Shown here: piece after piece, positions 1-13,000 of the stretch
How positions within the stretch are numbered: the stretch's first letter is position 1
Layout of the letters: the number at the start of each line of letters is the position of its first letter
NCBI GenBank assembly: GCA_029339195.1
Contig: JAPTJF010000134.1
Location: forward strand, 1 to 64,000
From: Micractinium sp. NFX-FRZ
Taxonomy: Eukaryota; Chlorophyta; Trebouxiophyceae; Chlorellales; Chlorellaceae
Length of the DNA: 64,000 nucleotides
Direction: 5' to 3'
Notes under the pieces: model-generated
Database searches by the model: none
Told to the model about the DNA's origin: nothing
The model's input: only the letters and a program-made list of their open reading frames with translations
Program-made: the position numbers and the translations under genes

Positions 1-202
1 GGAAACCAAAAGGTGGGGAAATGGATTCTGCGCCTGCAGGAAACGTCGGGAACAATGTCGGGTTTTTGGGTCAGATCTACTAGTGAGGAGGCATTGTAGC
101 TCTGTAGTCGGGCAGAAGCACACGCAGCTGTGCCGGTTTCTTCCCTGTTGGCATGCTTTTCCTCCTGACTGGGGGTCTTAAGGTCGAGTGGCATTGATGA
201 AC

Positions 203-240
203 ATTTGCATCCGGTATCCCACCTGCCGCCACCCGCAGAC
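203..240 (+). repeat. Dispersed 21-bp repeat, copy 1
   Basis: Twenty-one bases beginning ATTTGCATCCGG recur exactly at 2907-2927. Both copies are followed after a short spacer by a similar GCCACC(C/T)GCAG stretch. This looks like a duplicated upstream or leader segment. No function is claimed. Confidence 0.6.
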
Positions 241-290
241 GCCTTCCCTTCCCGCCGCCACACCCCGCTACCACAAACCGTGCGGTGCCC

Positions 291-876
291 ATGCATCCAG
301 CTAGCGAGGATCTGAGGGTGGGCAAGGTGGTGATGCTGGTCGGTGAGTGGTGCATGGATATGTGCAAAGGGAAATATAGGTTTTGAAGTACAGGCGTTAA
401 GTTGGGTGCCGGTGGGGCAGAACATCAACAGCCCCCGCCGGGAACCGAAGAGTGAGTCGACAAGGGTGCACGGCTGCCCCGGATCTCAAGCCGCCTGCCT
501 GCCCTGCCTGTCCGCTGCCAGCGTGGCCTGCTGCCTGCAGATACCTCGCTTGCGATCCTCAAGTCCAAACACCTTCAGTTCGCAGCTCCCTGCCAGACGT
601 CTTCCCTGCAGGGCAGCTGCCCTCCCGCCGGCTGCCCCTATGCCGGCTGCCCACTTGCACCGACAGTGCCCCGAGTAACCCCTGAGCCCCTGCCCGCTCA
701 TCTCCCTGCCCCACCCCCACCCGCCTCCCACAGGTGCTGAGGTGGCACGCAGACATGCACCTGCCCCTGAGCTGGCTGCTGAAGATTCATTACCGCAAGA
801 TTATTTTCAGCTTCGGAAGTGGCTGGTGCCTGATCGAGCCTGCCACCTGGCGGGGACTAAGCTAAAGAGAGCTTAG
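291..876 (+). CDS. Possible two-exon small protein (64 aa), unrecognised
   Basis: An ATG-initiated exon (291-342) ends at a good GTGAGT donor. A second exon (734-876) follows a CCCACAG acceptor and stays open to a TAG stop, with phases matching (52 + 143 nt). The product starts MHPASEDLRVGKVVMLVG and ends in a basic tail (KLKRA). No family is recognised. A different frame of the second exon is also open, to a TAA at about 867, so even the frame is uncertain. It may instead be the last exons of a gene starting outside the window, or untranslated leader of the gene that begins at 1039. Confidence 0.25.
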
Positions 877-1038
877 CTGAACACTCAGCGGTGCAGGAGG
901 CAGCAGAAGTGCTGGATTCGAATTGCAGACGTGTTTTGCGCTCTGCAACGGCGGACTATCTCGGGGTTGCTGGAGGGGAGTCTCCTCACTGTGGGCTGAT
1001 CGGCGCCCCTCTCCCCTGTCTCGTTCCGGAGCGGCAAC

Positions 1039-1982
1039 ATGAGTGCACCTAAGCCACCCAAGCACGAGTGCGGCCCCGAGTGCGACGCCGAGAAGTCTTG
1101 CTCCACATGCAAAGAGTCGCTGCCGCTGAGTGCCTTCGGGGCCAAGGGAGATGCCCCGCACGGCCGCTCACAGTGCCGCAGCTGCAACAAGGAGCAGAGC
1201 AAACGGAGCAGGGCGAGCAGCAGAGCGGCATCAGCAGAGCCGCCGCCGCCGCTGCCGCAGGTGGGCCAGGCACGCCCCGCTGCTGTAGCTGTTTGGGCCG
1301 CTGCCGCCGGCAGTTGCTGCCTGGCCGGCGGCTTGTTGCAACAGCGCTGCTTCCCCGCGACCCCGCCCTTCATCACGCTCCCTGTTCCCCGCCGCCCTGT
1401 TCCCCGCCCTGCAGAGCGCTACACCACCTCCCGTGACCGGCACTACCGCCTTCATTTCGCCGGTGCTGCAGCCACACAGCGCGCCGCAGGTGGGGTGCGG
1501 TGCCGGCGGTGCGGTGCTGCCTGCTGCCGTAACTGCTCCTGCCGCTGGCCTGCGATGGCTGCTGGCTGGCGGGCTGGCAGTGTCATTGGCGTGGCAGCGC
1601 AGTGGAGGCTGTGCGCCTCGCCTCCCCAGTTGGGCCCGCCTCCCCGCCCCGCCCGCCCCTTACCCGTGCCCCCCCGCCGCCCCATGCTGTGTTTGCGCAG
1701 GGACAGCTGAGCCAGTACGCGCTGCCGCCACCGCCGCTGCCGCCAGGCTTCATGCTGCAGATGGTCCTGCAGCTGCCGCCCCCGGCGATGGGGCAGCCGC
1801 CGCCGCAGCAGCAGCAGCAAGCACAGCAGCAGCAGCAGCCGCAGCAAGCACAGCAGCAGCAGCAGCAGCAAGCAGGGGCTGTCGGAGAGGAGGCAGCAGC
1901 AGAGGGGTTTGACCCCCAGGAGGCGTCGGCGGCAGCCGGGGCTGCCCTGGCGGCGGCACTACCCGACGCCCCGCCGCCCCCG

Positions 1983-2020
<38 letters not shown>

Positions 2021-2192
2021 GCCGCCCGCAGCAGCAGCCGCACCAGCCGCAGCAGCAGCCGCAGCAGCCGCAGCAGCTGAGCCCCCAGGAGGTGGCGGCA
2101 CTGTTCGCTGCAATGCCACCCGCGCAGCAGGCGCAGATGGCCGCCTTCATGGCTCAGCTGCTGCAGTGAGGCAGAACAGCGGCAGGGCGTAG
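1039..2192 (+). CDS. Cys-rich (treble-clef-like) protein with poly-Q/Pro-rich tail
   Basis: Exon 1 (1039-1260) encodes MSAPKPPKHECGPECDAEK followed by CSTCKESLPLSAF, a basic spacer and CRSC. This is the CxxC...CxxC layout of small zinc-binding treble-clef/zinc-ribbon modules; metal binding is inferred. Exon 2 (1415-1489) and exon 3 (from 1701) join through phase-0 introns. Exon 3 encodes a Pro/Met-rich stretch and long Gln runs from CAG/CAA repeats. The exon-3 frame stays open to 2192 (262 aa) but ends in low-quality Ala/Gly sequence. The +1 frame from about 2030 gives a much more protein-like end (LSPQEVAALFAAMPPAQQ, stop at 2169). An intron at 1881-2031 or a repeat-length error would join the two. 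Family and function are unknown. A TGTAA lies at 2659, far downstream. Confidence 0.6.
1805..2080 (+). repeat. CAG/CAA trinucleotide repeat tracts (poly-Gln coding)
   Basis: Two clusters of CAG with occasional CAA (about 1805-1875 and 1982-2080) are separated by a non-repetitive 100-base stretch. In the main frame they read as Gln runs. After about 2022 the same frame turns to Ala and the +1 frame continues as Gln/Pro. Such tracts are prone to length change and to assembly error. Confidence 0.85.
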
Positions 2193-3964
2193 CACGCTGC
2201 AGCATGCCCTAAACTGCAACGCGCTGCCCTCACCACGGTTCACTGGTGTGAATGACCTCAACCTGCCGCTGAAACAGGCCTTTGCGACAGCGGTATATGG
2301 CTCACGTTACATGCCCAGCTGCTTCTCGTTAGGTGGAGAAGTGCTGGTAATCTGGCTGGTGCATGTGGCTGGGGCTGGTGCACGTCCCTGGGTGGCAGGG
2401 TTGACAAGGCTGAATCGCGTGATGTGGCGCCGGGGTGGGGCAGGCACAGCACCCAGGCAGTGAGGGTGCTGCGTGCTGCCCGCGCCGCCTTCTTTGTGTC
2501 ACGGGTGCGATGAAGAGCGTGCCGCCGCTTCCTCACTGCCCATCACGCCTTGGGGCACTGCACAGGTGGTGAGGCAAAGGTGGGCTGTGTGTGGCTGAGG
2601 TGGTCCCGCCGCCCCAAACGTGATCAGTACGATCAGCTGCACGAATCATCCCCCCTAATGTAAACCCAGTATTCAGCGGCCCGCAGGCGTTATAACGCAC
2701 CTGCAAGCGTCACTTCCCCTCTGCTAGCCGTGAATGCATGCAGAATGCCTGCATGCAGAATGCTTGCGCAAGGGTCAGCGCGCCGAGCACAAGGAGCCAG
2801 GCAGAAGGCATCGTAGCTCGTTTGGATGGAGTCACGGGTAAACACATACGCTGCTGATCCAGTTAGCTGAATTGTAGAGTGGACTAACTGCGCCTAAAAA
2901 GCCAAGATTTGCATCCGGTATCCCACCGCTGTTGCACCGCCACCTGCAGGCCCCTGCTGACGTCAACCCATCCCCTATCCCAGCCATCAGCTGAGCTGAG
3001 GATGCTAGATTGGGCGGTAGAAGTTGAGTTTAGTGTGCATGGACCAGTTGCAAGCTTGGGTGCAGTGCAGGCGGGGCCCGCTCCCGGAGCCTGGGCGCTG
3101 GCATGGGCCCGTGTTCAAATGTACAGGCTTGTCTCCGCCTGCAGCTCACTTGGCTGCCTGGCACCCGCCAGCTCCTCGAGTGCAGGTCTTGGCCCACACA
3201 CAAAATGTGCATACGCCTGGGCACACCAGGCCGCCCAGGTGCGGGCCCCGGCGACAGACGCAAGGAATGCTGGCTGCTGGTATGCCCTTGCGCTGCGGCC
3301 GCTGCTGGCAAGCACCAAGCGGGCCCCTACAACTGCTTCACTCACACACACAGGCTGCCGCAGTGGGCCGCCAGAACTTGCATCAGGGCTGCTGAAGTGC
3401 TGGCGAAGGGAGTTTGGCATCAGCACGTCAATCTGAGGGGTGCATCTTGTTGTGCATTCTGCCAGCTCTGGTATGTGCCTGTCCTGCAGAAGTTGACGGC
3501 GGCAGCCCCACTGCAGTGCACCGGGATCTGGTTGCACCAGGGCCTCTCAGGCGGCTCGTGAAGCGGAGGCTACAGCGGCGGTGCCGCTGCAGGCCGCCGG
3601 CGCCGCCAGCGGGCAGGCTGCCAGCCCAGTATCGGCTGCATGCAACCCCGACGGCACCTGAGCCTGTCGCAATGCAGCAACTGCCGTGGGGAGGGGCGCC
3701 AACCAGCAAGGGAGCTCGGGACCGGCAGCTTCCTGGTGAACCGGCAGCCAATCAGGCTTTGTCGTGCACAGCGTGTTAATTTGCTAGATATGCGTTTTCC
3801 ATGCAGCGATATTTGAAAACGAAGCCAGGCATGCGAAGGAGCTTGCTCGTGCAGCCGTACACGTGGCATAAAGTCAGGGTCCTCCTCGCAACCCTTGGGG
3901 GCTGGGAGGAGGATAGTTCGGACACTGGACATACCAACGACAGGACCCAACACTGGTAGTCGCC
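2193..3964. other. Intergenic; no supported gene
   Basis: This stretch holds the second copy of the 21-bp repeat (2907-2927) and a TGTAA at 2659-2663 that could serve the upstream gene. Several open frames occur between 2900 and 3780. They lack recognisable motifs, overlap each other on both strands and show no consistent splice structure, so none is called. Confidence 0.5.
2907..2950 (+). repeat. Dispersed 21-bp repeat, copy 2
   Basis: This is the second copy of the sequence at 203-223. It is followed by GCACCGCCACCTGCAG, resembling the GCCGCCACCCGCAG after copy 1. Looser similarity (CAGCT...GAGGAT) continues for about 80 bases beyond each copy. Confidence 0.6.
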
Positions 3965-6900
3965 ATGGGGCGACCACTTTGTGTGCCCGCAGGCTGGCGG
4001 CTGGTTTTCCTTCTCTCAGCTGTCTTAAGCGTAGTAGGTAAGTCGCGTCACGCCTCAATGCCGCGCCTGGGGCGCGGAGGCCGACTGCAAGAGCAAGGGC
4101 GCCCCTCGCGTGTAGCGCTTGGCCCGCCCCGCCTCAGGAGGTGTACGGAGTGCTTCATGATGCTCAAATTAAATGTTGGGGGAAGCAAGCGCCGGCGTGT
4201 CGTGGGCCGGAGACAGTTCCCGGCGGGGCGGGTGGAGCACCGGCAGTGACGAGTCGCCGCCTTGACGTTCTGACGCCCACTGCAGGGGCCACAGCTCACG
4301 GCGGAGATGCCGAGGAGCGCAGGTGAGACGGGCAGGCATCAGGAGCGCCTGACCGCAGTAGGCGGGCGGCCACCGCAACACTGCCGCTGCCGCTTTGACG
4401 CGGGCTGCCAGCCTACTGCTGCCGCAGCAGCGATGGTGTTGCCGTCCCAGCCACCTGCCCACGAGTTCGAACCCAGGCCCCTAGCCCCAGGGCTCGAAGG
4501 TGGCTTGAAAACTGCCCTGACAAGGCTGCCTACTCTGCCGCTGGCTGCTGCTGCAGGGTAGCGGGTGACGCTGAGGCGGGTCAGGGCATGCTGCAGGCGC
4601 GGGCAGGCGGCCGCAACTTGAAGCAATTCCGCCCCAAGCCGGTAAGCTCTGCCACAACATGGCGAAATTCAGGGCAGGCGGCCTCAGTTCTGCGCGCGAA
4701 AAGCGCAAACAGCTTGGCGTGGGACACCATTCCCCTGTGCCCTGCACCTCACTTGTGCCCTGCCCGTCCTCTTGGGCTGCCCCTGCCTGCAGCCCTTCCC
4801 TCCGCGCCCTCCGCCGTCGCCTCGCCCACGCCCACCTCCCCCATCCCCCCGGCCGCCGCCCCCCAAGCCGCCAGCGCCGCGGCCGCCGCCGGTCAGGCCG
4901 CCGCCGCCATCCCCGCCGCCTCCACGGTCCGTGGCTGGGCTTTTGTGATTGAGTGCATCACTCATGCAGGCAGCCATCAGCTAATGAACTGCACAGAGCA
5001 TGCATGGAGGAAGCATGGGATTGGTGTGGCAGCCACCCAAGCCATGGCCGGGCACAGCAGCGCAGCGCCGTGCGCCAATCGGGCGCAGAGGCAGGCGTGC
5101 TGCAGCAGGCAGAGCTTCTTGGCAGGGAAAGAGTGCGTGCGGTTGCAGCCCTTTGAAGTATGCCCCTCAGCTGTGCCCATTGCCGGGGCAGAATGCAAAG
5201 CTCATGCCATCATGCGCCGCCGCCCCTGTCCCCCAACTGTGCAGCCCCTCCCCGCCCCCCTCCCCACGGCCGCCTCCCCCGACGCCCTACCCGCCACCCA
5301 GCCCCAGCCCCCCTTCTCCCTCCCCACCGCGTCCCCCACCGCCACCGCCCCTGCCACCGCCTCCCCCACCGTCACCGCCTCCCCCATCCCCATCCCCCCC
5401 GCCCCCTCCATCACCCTCCCCTGCCCCTCCCGTCGTCTACCCGCCTCCTCCAGCGTGCGTTCGACATGGGCAGGCCTGCCTGCAGCTGTCCAGCCGGGCC
5501 TGACACCTGTCGCTGCCCTGCGGTGCTTGGTTTGCTCGCATCCGCCCCGCCCCCTGGGCTGGTCTGGGGCCCGCCCCACGTGCCCCTGCTGTGCACGCAG
5601 AGATGCACATGCTGCGTGCTGTGCAGTGGTGCGCCAGGGACCACAGCCTGTACAAGAAAAAGCAGCCACATGCGCATTGCTCAGGCCGTGCCAGTGCACA
5701 CACCGCCACACCGCCACCACACATACCTCACCGCTTTGACCCCTCCTAACCTGCGTGCAGCCCTCCTGGTCCCCCGCCGCCGTCCCCCTCTCCTCCACCA
5801 CCACCATCGCCACCATCACCCCCAATCGACGCCAGTATCAGGTGCGGGTTCGATGCCTGGCTGGCTGACCTGCCCTGCTAGCACCTCCTCCCTTGGTACA
5901 TGTGCCACCGGGGGCGCGCTCAGGGCAGCTCCACTGCGACTCCACCAGCTGGCACCGCACGGGTCAGCAGCAGTGTGAGGCAGGCAGCGCCCTAACATGC
6001 CGACCCGTTTGTAACCCCGACTGCAGCCCTCCGCCACCGCCGCCCCCGCGGCCGCCCTCCCCGCCGCCACCGCCGCCGCCATCCCCCTCGCCGCCCCCGC
6101 CCCCCTCCCCTCCTCGCCCCCCCCCCTCCCCCTCCCCATGGCCACCCCTTCCCATGAGCAAGTGAGGAAGTGCAGCCCAACCGGGCGCCTGTGCCGGACA
6201 TGTGCTCCTGCCTGCCTGCACCTGCGCCCTGCGCTTCTGCCAAGCACATTGCTCCTGCCCGTGGTGCCTACACCCGCACCGGTGCCGGTGTGTGTGCTCC
6301 CTGTTCCCTAGTGCCCGCACACCTGCCAACCAGTGGCATGCCACCGCATCTGTCTGCAGCTCCCCATCGCCGCCCCCAAGCCCCCGGCCTCCGCCCCCCA
6401 GGCCGTCGCCGCCGCTCCCACCCTCCCCTCCCGCCCCACCTCCCATGGTGTGAGTGGGCGACCACCCCTGGCTGCTGTTGCTGTGATCCCCCTGTGTGGG
6501 CGAGGCCAGCATTGATATGCCGGACATGGTGGACAGACACAAATGGACGAGTGCATTGCGACCCAGGCACAGCCCTCACCCTCCCACGTGTGCTGCGCGC
6601 ACAAGCCTCCAGCCCCTTGCCTTCGCCTGCCTCCCACCCACCCACCCACCAGGGCAACACAGGCTGCTGTTGTGTGGCTTTTGCCTGTCGGCATCCCAAC
6701 ACATTCCCTTTCCCGTCTCACCTCCTCCCGCTTGCCACTCCCGCCGCCCCGCGCGCGCATGCCCTGCATCACCTCACCTCCTTCCTCTCGCCCTCCCTAC
6801 CCGTCGCACCCGCAGGCCCACAACCGCCTGGAAGGCCGTCGCCTCTTCAGCCAACGGCAACCTGCTGGCCGCCGCCGGCGAGGGCTACATCTACACCTCC

Positions 6901-8872
6901 TCATCCAACGGCACCTCCTGGACCCCGCGCACCGCGCCGGGCAACGTGTCCTGGTGGGCCATCGCCTCGTCGGCCGATGGCCTGCGCCTGGTGGCGGGCG
7001 CGATGGAGACGTCCAAGGGCTACCTGCAAACCTCGTGAGCCCCTGCTGCCTTGCCAAAGCTTTGGCCGGGGCTGCCCTAAGATTGAGCTTCCTTCTTCGA
7101 GCAGCCTTGACGAGCCCTGGTGGCGGGGCGCGATTGTGGCAAAGCAGAGCCTGCCTCCCGACCTACCTGTGCTTCCCTGTTGCCTCTGTTTCTGCACCCA
7201 CTCCTTCAGTTCCACGACAGGTGTCTTTGCTCATTCAAAGCTCCTGCCTGCGCCGGTTGGGCCGGCCACCGGCAGGCATCCAAGGGCTACGCCAGACTTG
7301 CAGTGAACCTGCAGCTCTGCTGACTGCTTTCAACCCGACTGTCGCTCAATCCATCCGCACCCCTCTCAACCACCTGCTCACCTCTTCCCTTCCCCAGATC
7401 CAGACCTTTGTGCATGCCACGCTGCCCCGGCCAGCCCCCCTCGCTCCAAGCATCCACCTACACCGCACTGCCCCTGCCGCCGCCTGCAGCACTGACGGCG
7501 GCCAGACCTGGACTGCCCGCACGGGCGCAAAGCTCAACAAGTGGAGCGGCGTCGCCTCCAGCGCCGATGGCCTCAAGCTCGTGGCCACTGCCTATGAAGG
7601 CTTCATCTATACAAGGTGGGCAGGGGGCCACCCTGCACCCTGCGTGCACCCTGGTGCCAAACGCGTCGCCTGAGCTTTCTGCAGCTTCAATCTCAATGGC
7701 TGCCTGCTCAAAGGGACTGTCACTAGCCGACTCGCTCAGCTTGCTACTTAACTTACTTACTGGAAATCATTGCCTGCCCCCGATGGGCATGCCACTGCTC
7801 TGGTTGCCGGCTGCTTTTGGTGTTGTAGCATCAAACCGGAAGGGAGAGCAGGGGTGCAGCAGGCTCATCCCAACCCTGCACCAGCGCTTGACCCTGCACG
7901 CCGACCCGTCCCTTGCACCCCGCCACCCCCTTACGCCCTGCCCGCGGCTGCCCCTTGAAATCCGCCCTGCCACACAAACCCACCCGCCGCCCCACCCACT
8001 CTCGCCCTCCCCTTGCAGCACCGACGGCGGTGCCACGTGGACTGAGCGGTACGGCCTGGACCCTCGTGACTGGCTGGCAGTCGCCTGCTCCTCCGACGGC
8101 CTCCGCATCGCCGCGGTCGCCGCTTACAACCACATCTACACGTCTGCAGACGGCGGCGACAACTGGGACGAGCAGACCAACAGCGGGCAGCGCACCTGGC
8201 GGTCCATCGCCTCCAACGGGAACGGGGACCGGCTGGCGGCGGGCGTGGAGAACGGCTACCTGTACACCAGGTGGGCGTGGCAGGTGGCGGGCGGGTGCGG
8301 GTCGGGTGCGGCAGGTGGGTGCTGTGCCCCAGGGTGGGTGCGTCAGGTGGCGGGGGTGGGTACGCAGTGCAAGTCACTTGGGAAGCAGATGCATCTTCGA
8401 GCTCCAGCAGGTCGGGGTGGCGGAACTGGCACCCGTCATGGGGAGCACCCCCCGCTTGCCCCCGCCTCAACTCATCCCCTGCCCCGCCTCTTCTGCTCGA
8501 CCCTCCTCCCTTCACCTGCCGCCACCCCGACCCCTGCCCCCTCCGTTCTATGCCTGCAGCTCCGATTACGGCGTCACCTGGACACAGCGTGCAGCCGACA
8601 CCGCTCGCTACTGGTGGGGCCTCTCCTCCAGCTCCACCGGCCAGTACCTTGCCGCCGTGGACAATGCCAACGGCGGCGGCGCCGCGGGAGGCTACATCTA
8701 CTACAGCTCAGACTACGGCGCCACCTGGGCGGCCCGCACCAACTCGGGGCTCAAGCGGTGGAACGACGTGGCCTGCTCCTCCGACTGCGTCAAGCAGGTG
8801 GCCTGCGTGGAGAGCGGCGGCATCTGGACGTCGACAGACAGCGGGGGCAACTGGACGATGAGGCTCAAGTGA
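3965..8872 (+). CDS. Secreted SPPP-rich (HRGP) protein fused to Asp-box beta-propeller
   Basis: Twelve exons give 584 aa: 3965-4037, 4286-4322, 4557-4641, 4793-4926, 5245-5454, 5761-5841, 6027-6161, 6360-6449, 6816-7034, 7490-7615, 8019-8270, 8560-8872. The N-terminus is a signal peptide (hydrophobic core LVFLLSAVLSVV), followed by a short basic segment. Residues about 66-281 are almost pure Pro/Ser (PPPSPSPPP type), as in extensin and pherophorin cell-wall proteins of green algae. Residues about 282-584 carry seven Asp boxes (SSNGTSW, STDGGQTW, STDGGATW, SADGGDNW, SSDYGVTW, SSDYGATW, STDSGGNW), each preceded by a W..(V/I)ASS(A)DG(L) strand, as in sialidase/BNR propellers. No sialidase catalytic Arg triad was identified, so a structural or binding role outside the cell is more likely than catalysis. 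Introns in the Pro and propeller parts are all phase 2. The exact edges of the Pro-rich exons are the least certain part. Confidence 0.8.
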
Positions 8873-10094
<1,222 letters not shown>

Positions 10095-13000
10095 ATGGCA
10101 TGGCTGCTCTTAGGTTACCAATTCTACGTTTACTCATGTTGCTCGACCTATGGAGGGCCCCGCGCCCCACCTCGGGCCCCCTGCAGCTGCCCGAATGAGC
10201 TCCTTTCGAAAATCCTCGCTCTGGTGCCGCGGGGCACCTGTGTGGTGCTGCACGGCTCCTTTGGAGATGCAGCGGTCACGCTCACCAGCAGGTGCGCACG
10301 CCCCCCGCAGCCCTGCCCGCCTGCCCCGCCGCGCCCGGCGCCGCGCCGCTCGTCCCGCCAAGCTGCAGGTGGCACTCGTCCTGACCATGGCCCATCTGCT
10401 CCCTCCGAAAGCCAGTCAATCACTAATTCACTCACGTAGTACCTTGCCCACCCAACCTGCTGCCACAACTTGGCAGGGGTGCTGCGGAGCGGGTGTGCCG
10501 CCGCTGGCGGGCGCTGGCGCTGGAGCACCCTTCCACGCTGCGCATCCATTTTGGGCGCATGCGTGGCGACGAGGCGGAGAGGATGCGCACGCTAAGGCAG
10601 CTGTTGGAGCACCTCAAGTGCCGCACAGTCACACATCTCTTCCTGCATGCATCTGACATCCCACCCCCGGTGCCTGCACTGCTGGCGCGCCCGCTCTTCC
10701 CTCGGCTGCGCAGGTGGGGGGCGGCTGCCGCGGGAGGAGAGGGGGGAGGGGAGGCGCCGTGCCAGCCTGGCGAGCTTCCCTTTTCGCTAGCAGCTGCCCC
10801 ATCTGTCTGCCCACATGCTTGCAGTCACCCCCCATCCTTGCTAAATGTCGCTGCCTGCCTGGTCACTAGCTAGCGCCCTTGGCCCGCTGGCAGACCGCGG
10901 GCTGGGAGCTGCATGATGCACACCCACCCTCTGAGCCTGTCGCCGCCATCTTGACGCCGCGCTCGCCGCCCCGCCACGCCCCCACACTGCCTGCCCCCGT
11001 GCCTGTTGCCGCCCCGCAGCCTGGATTTGAGCGGGAGCCACCTGCTCAGCTTCTCCGCACTGCTGGTGCTGTGTGGGCAGCTGGAGGACCTCACCCTTCG
11101 GTTGATGTGTGCAGCTCATGAGGAAGATGAGGAGCTGAGCTACCATGGCGCGGAGGAGCTGGCAGCCCACCTGTGGTAAGGCCAGCAGCATGCCCCGCGC
11201 ATGCGCCGCCGGCTGCCAGGGTTTGCCTGGGTGGGGTGTGGAGCGCTGAGGCCAGCGCTGTTTCGGTTTCGTGTTGAGAGAAGCGCTGCCTGGGGCTACC
11301 CTGCTCTTGCCCCACCTGACAGCCTGGCGCCTGCCCCCAGTCCTCTGTACTGTACTGTACTGCCCCTCACAACTCGCAACCTTGGTGTCGCGCCTCCCCG
11401 CTGCAGCGCGCTGCCGAAGCAGCTGCAGCGCCTGACGCTGTCTGTCGGGGAGATTCGGAGTTATGAGGGGCAGGACGGATTTGTGGCTCTCCTCCGCTTG
11501 ACCTCAGGCACGTGGCTCCCCTCCCTGCCTCTTCTCTCCTGCCTGCCCCCCATTTCCCAATGCTCGTGTCTTGATACCAACAGCAGGGTGCTCAGCAGTG
11601 CCTGCCCCCCTGCTGGTGTGCCTCCTTGCGCCGGCGCCCGTCTGGCCTGCATTGCCTCGTGCTGCTTGCGCCTGCACTGCTGGCTGGCTGGCTGGCAGCC
11701 CAGCGGGCAGCCCAGCGGGCAGTCAAGCAGGCCAGCGAGCTGGGATGGCTTGCAGTGCCGCAGGACGCGGCCCGCTGGCCGCGCCTGTTCTTCGCCTGCA
11801 GTGCGCTCGAGGTTTGACATATGTTCACGCCCCCCGCCTTCCCTTCCCGCTGCCAGAGTACGTCGCCCACGCCTCTTTGACGCTCGGCCTGCCCATCCAA
11901 TTTGGATGGGACGATCCCTGGCACACCCAGGTCCCCTGGTGCATGGGGCACACGCTGCGTCACCTGTCAGTGCGGATTGCCTACGTTGACGACTTGGATT
12001 CGTTTGCCGGCGGCCTGTGGCGGCTGCACCACCTGCGGCGCCTGGAGGTGCTGCAGTGGCCGAGTACAGACGGACCCGCCCGCTTGCTGCCCGGCCTGGA
12101 GCAGCTGCCACGGCTGTGCAGCCTATACACGCGGGAGTTCCTGCCACCCCAGGCCTGGCTGTGCCCCCACCTCACCGCCCTGCGCTGCGTGTGCTCTCTG
12201 GACGGCCCGCATGCGTACGACTCACCCCCGCTCCCAGCACCTCCGCAAGAGGCGGCTTGCACCGCGCTGCGCCGCCTGCAGCTCAGCGGCTGCAGCCTGC
12301 CAGGCGGCGACGGCACCGGCGCCTTCCCACCCGCGCTGTGCCGCCTGCGGCAGCTGACGTGCATGGAGGTTGTGCGCACGCGCCGCACGGAGGGAGATGC
12401 CCCTCCATGCCTGGTTCTCCCGGCCTGCTTCTCCCAGCTGAGGTGGGCGGGCTGAGGGGCACGCCTAGGGGTGGGTTGCTTGCAGCATGTGAGGCTGGTT
12501 GGCAAACATTGGGGGAGGCCTGGCGATGGGGCCTGCAACCAACTGCCCCAGCATGGCAGTTACTACACACAACCTTGTTACTGTGCAGCTAAAAATATGT
12601 CTCACTGGTTCCACACTGGCCTCCCTCCCTCGCGCAGCTCGCTGCGCCGCCTGTCGCTCGACCATTCAAAGCTCAGCCAGGCCAGCCTGGCCGCGCTGCG
12701 CCCGCTGCACGCACTCACCGCGCTCTCCCTGGCTGGCTGCCACCTCAGCTTCCTGCCCCACGGGCCCTACCTCTCCGGCCTGGTCAGGTGGGCACTGCTG
12801 GTATGTGTTGAAAACATGTGGAGGCCAGGGGGTGATATTGAAGCTGCAGCAGGTGTAGTTTATCCTTGCGTCCACTCTGCCGTTTGGCAAGCCCAGCACC
12901 AACACACACCCACACCTCCTTGCCTCCACAACCGACCCCACCAGCAGCCTGGACCTGTCAGGCAACGCTTTCGACTCCCCACTGCCATTCCACGTCACCG

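Noticed and set aside
2909..3776. Possible 144-176 aa genes upstream of the Asp-box gene
   Set aside because: Open frames on both strands overlap, composition is non-specific, and no domain, splice pair or start context supports any of them.
4447..4500. tRNA-like GTTCGAACC motif
   Set aside because: The TTCGAA core resembles a T-loop, but flanking bases do not form the 5-bp T-stem on either strand and no D or anticodon arm is present. It lies in an intron of the Asp-box gene.
4684..6542. Long Gly-rich open frames on the minus strand
   Set aside because: They are antisense shadows of the SPPP-coding exons (CCN/TCN repeats read backwards). They lack splice logic or motifs.
7270..7310. Echo of the end of Asp-box exon 9 (TCCAAGGGCTAC repeated)
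   Set aside because: A 12-base match at the same relative place as other echoes, but flanking similarity is too weak to count it on its own.
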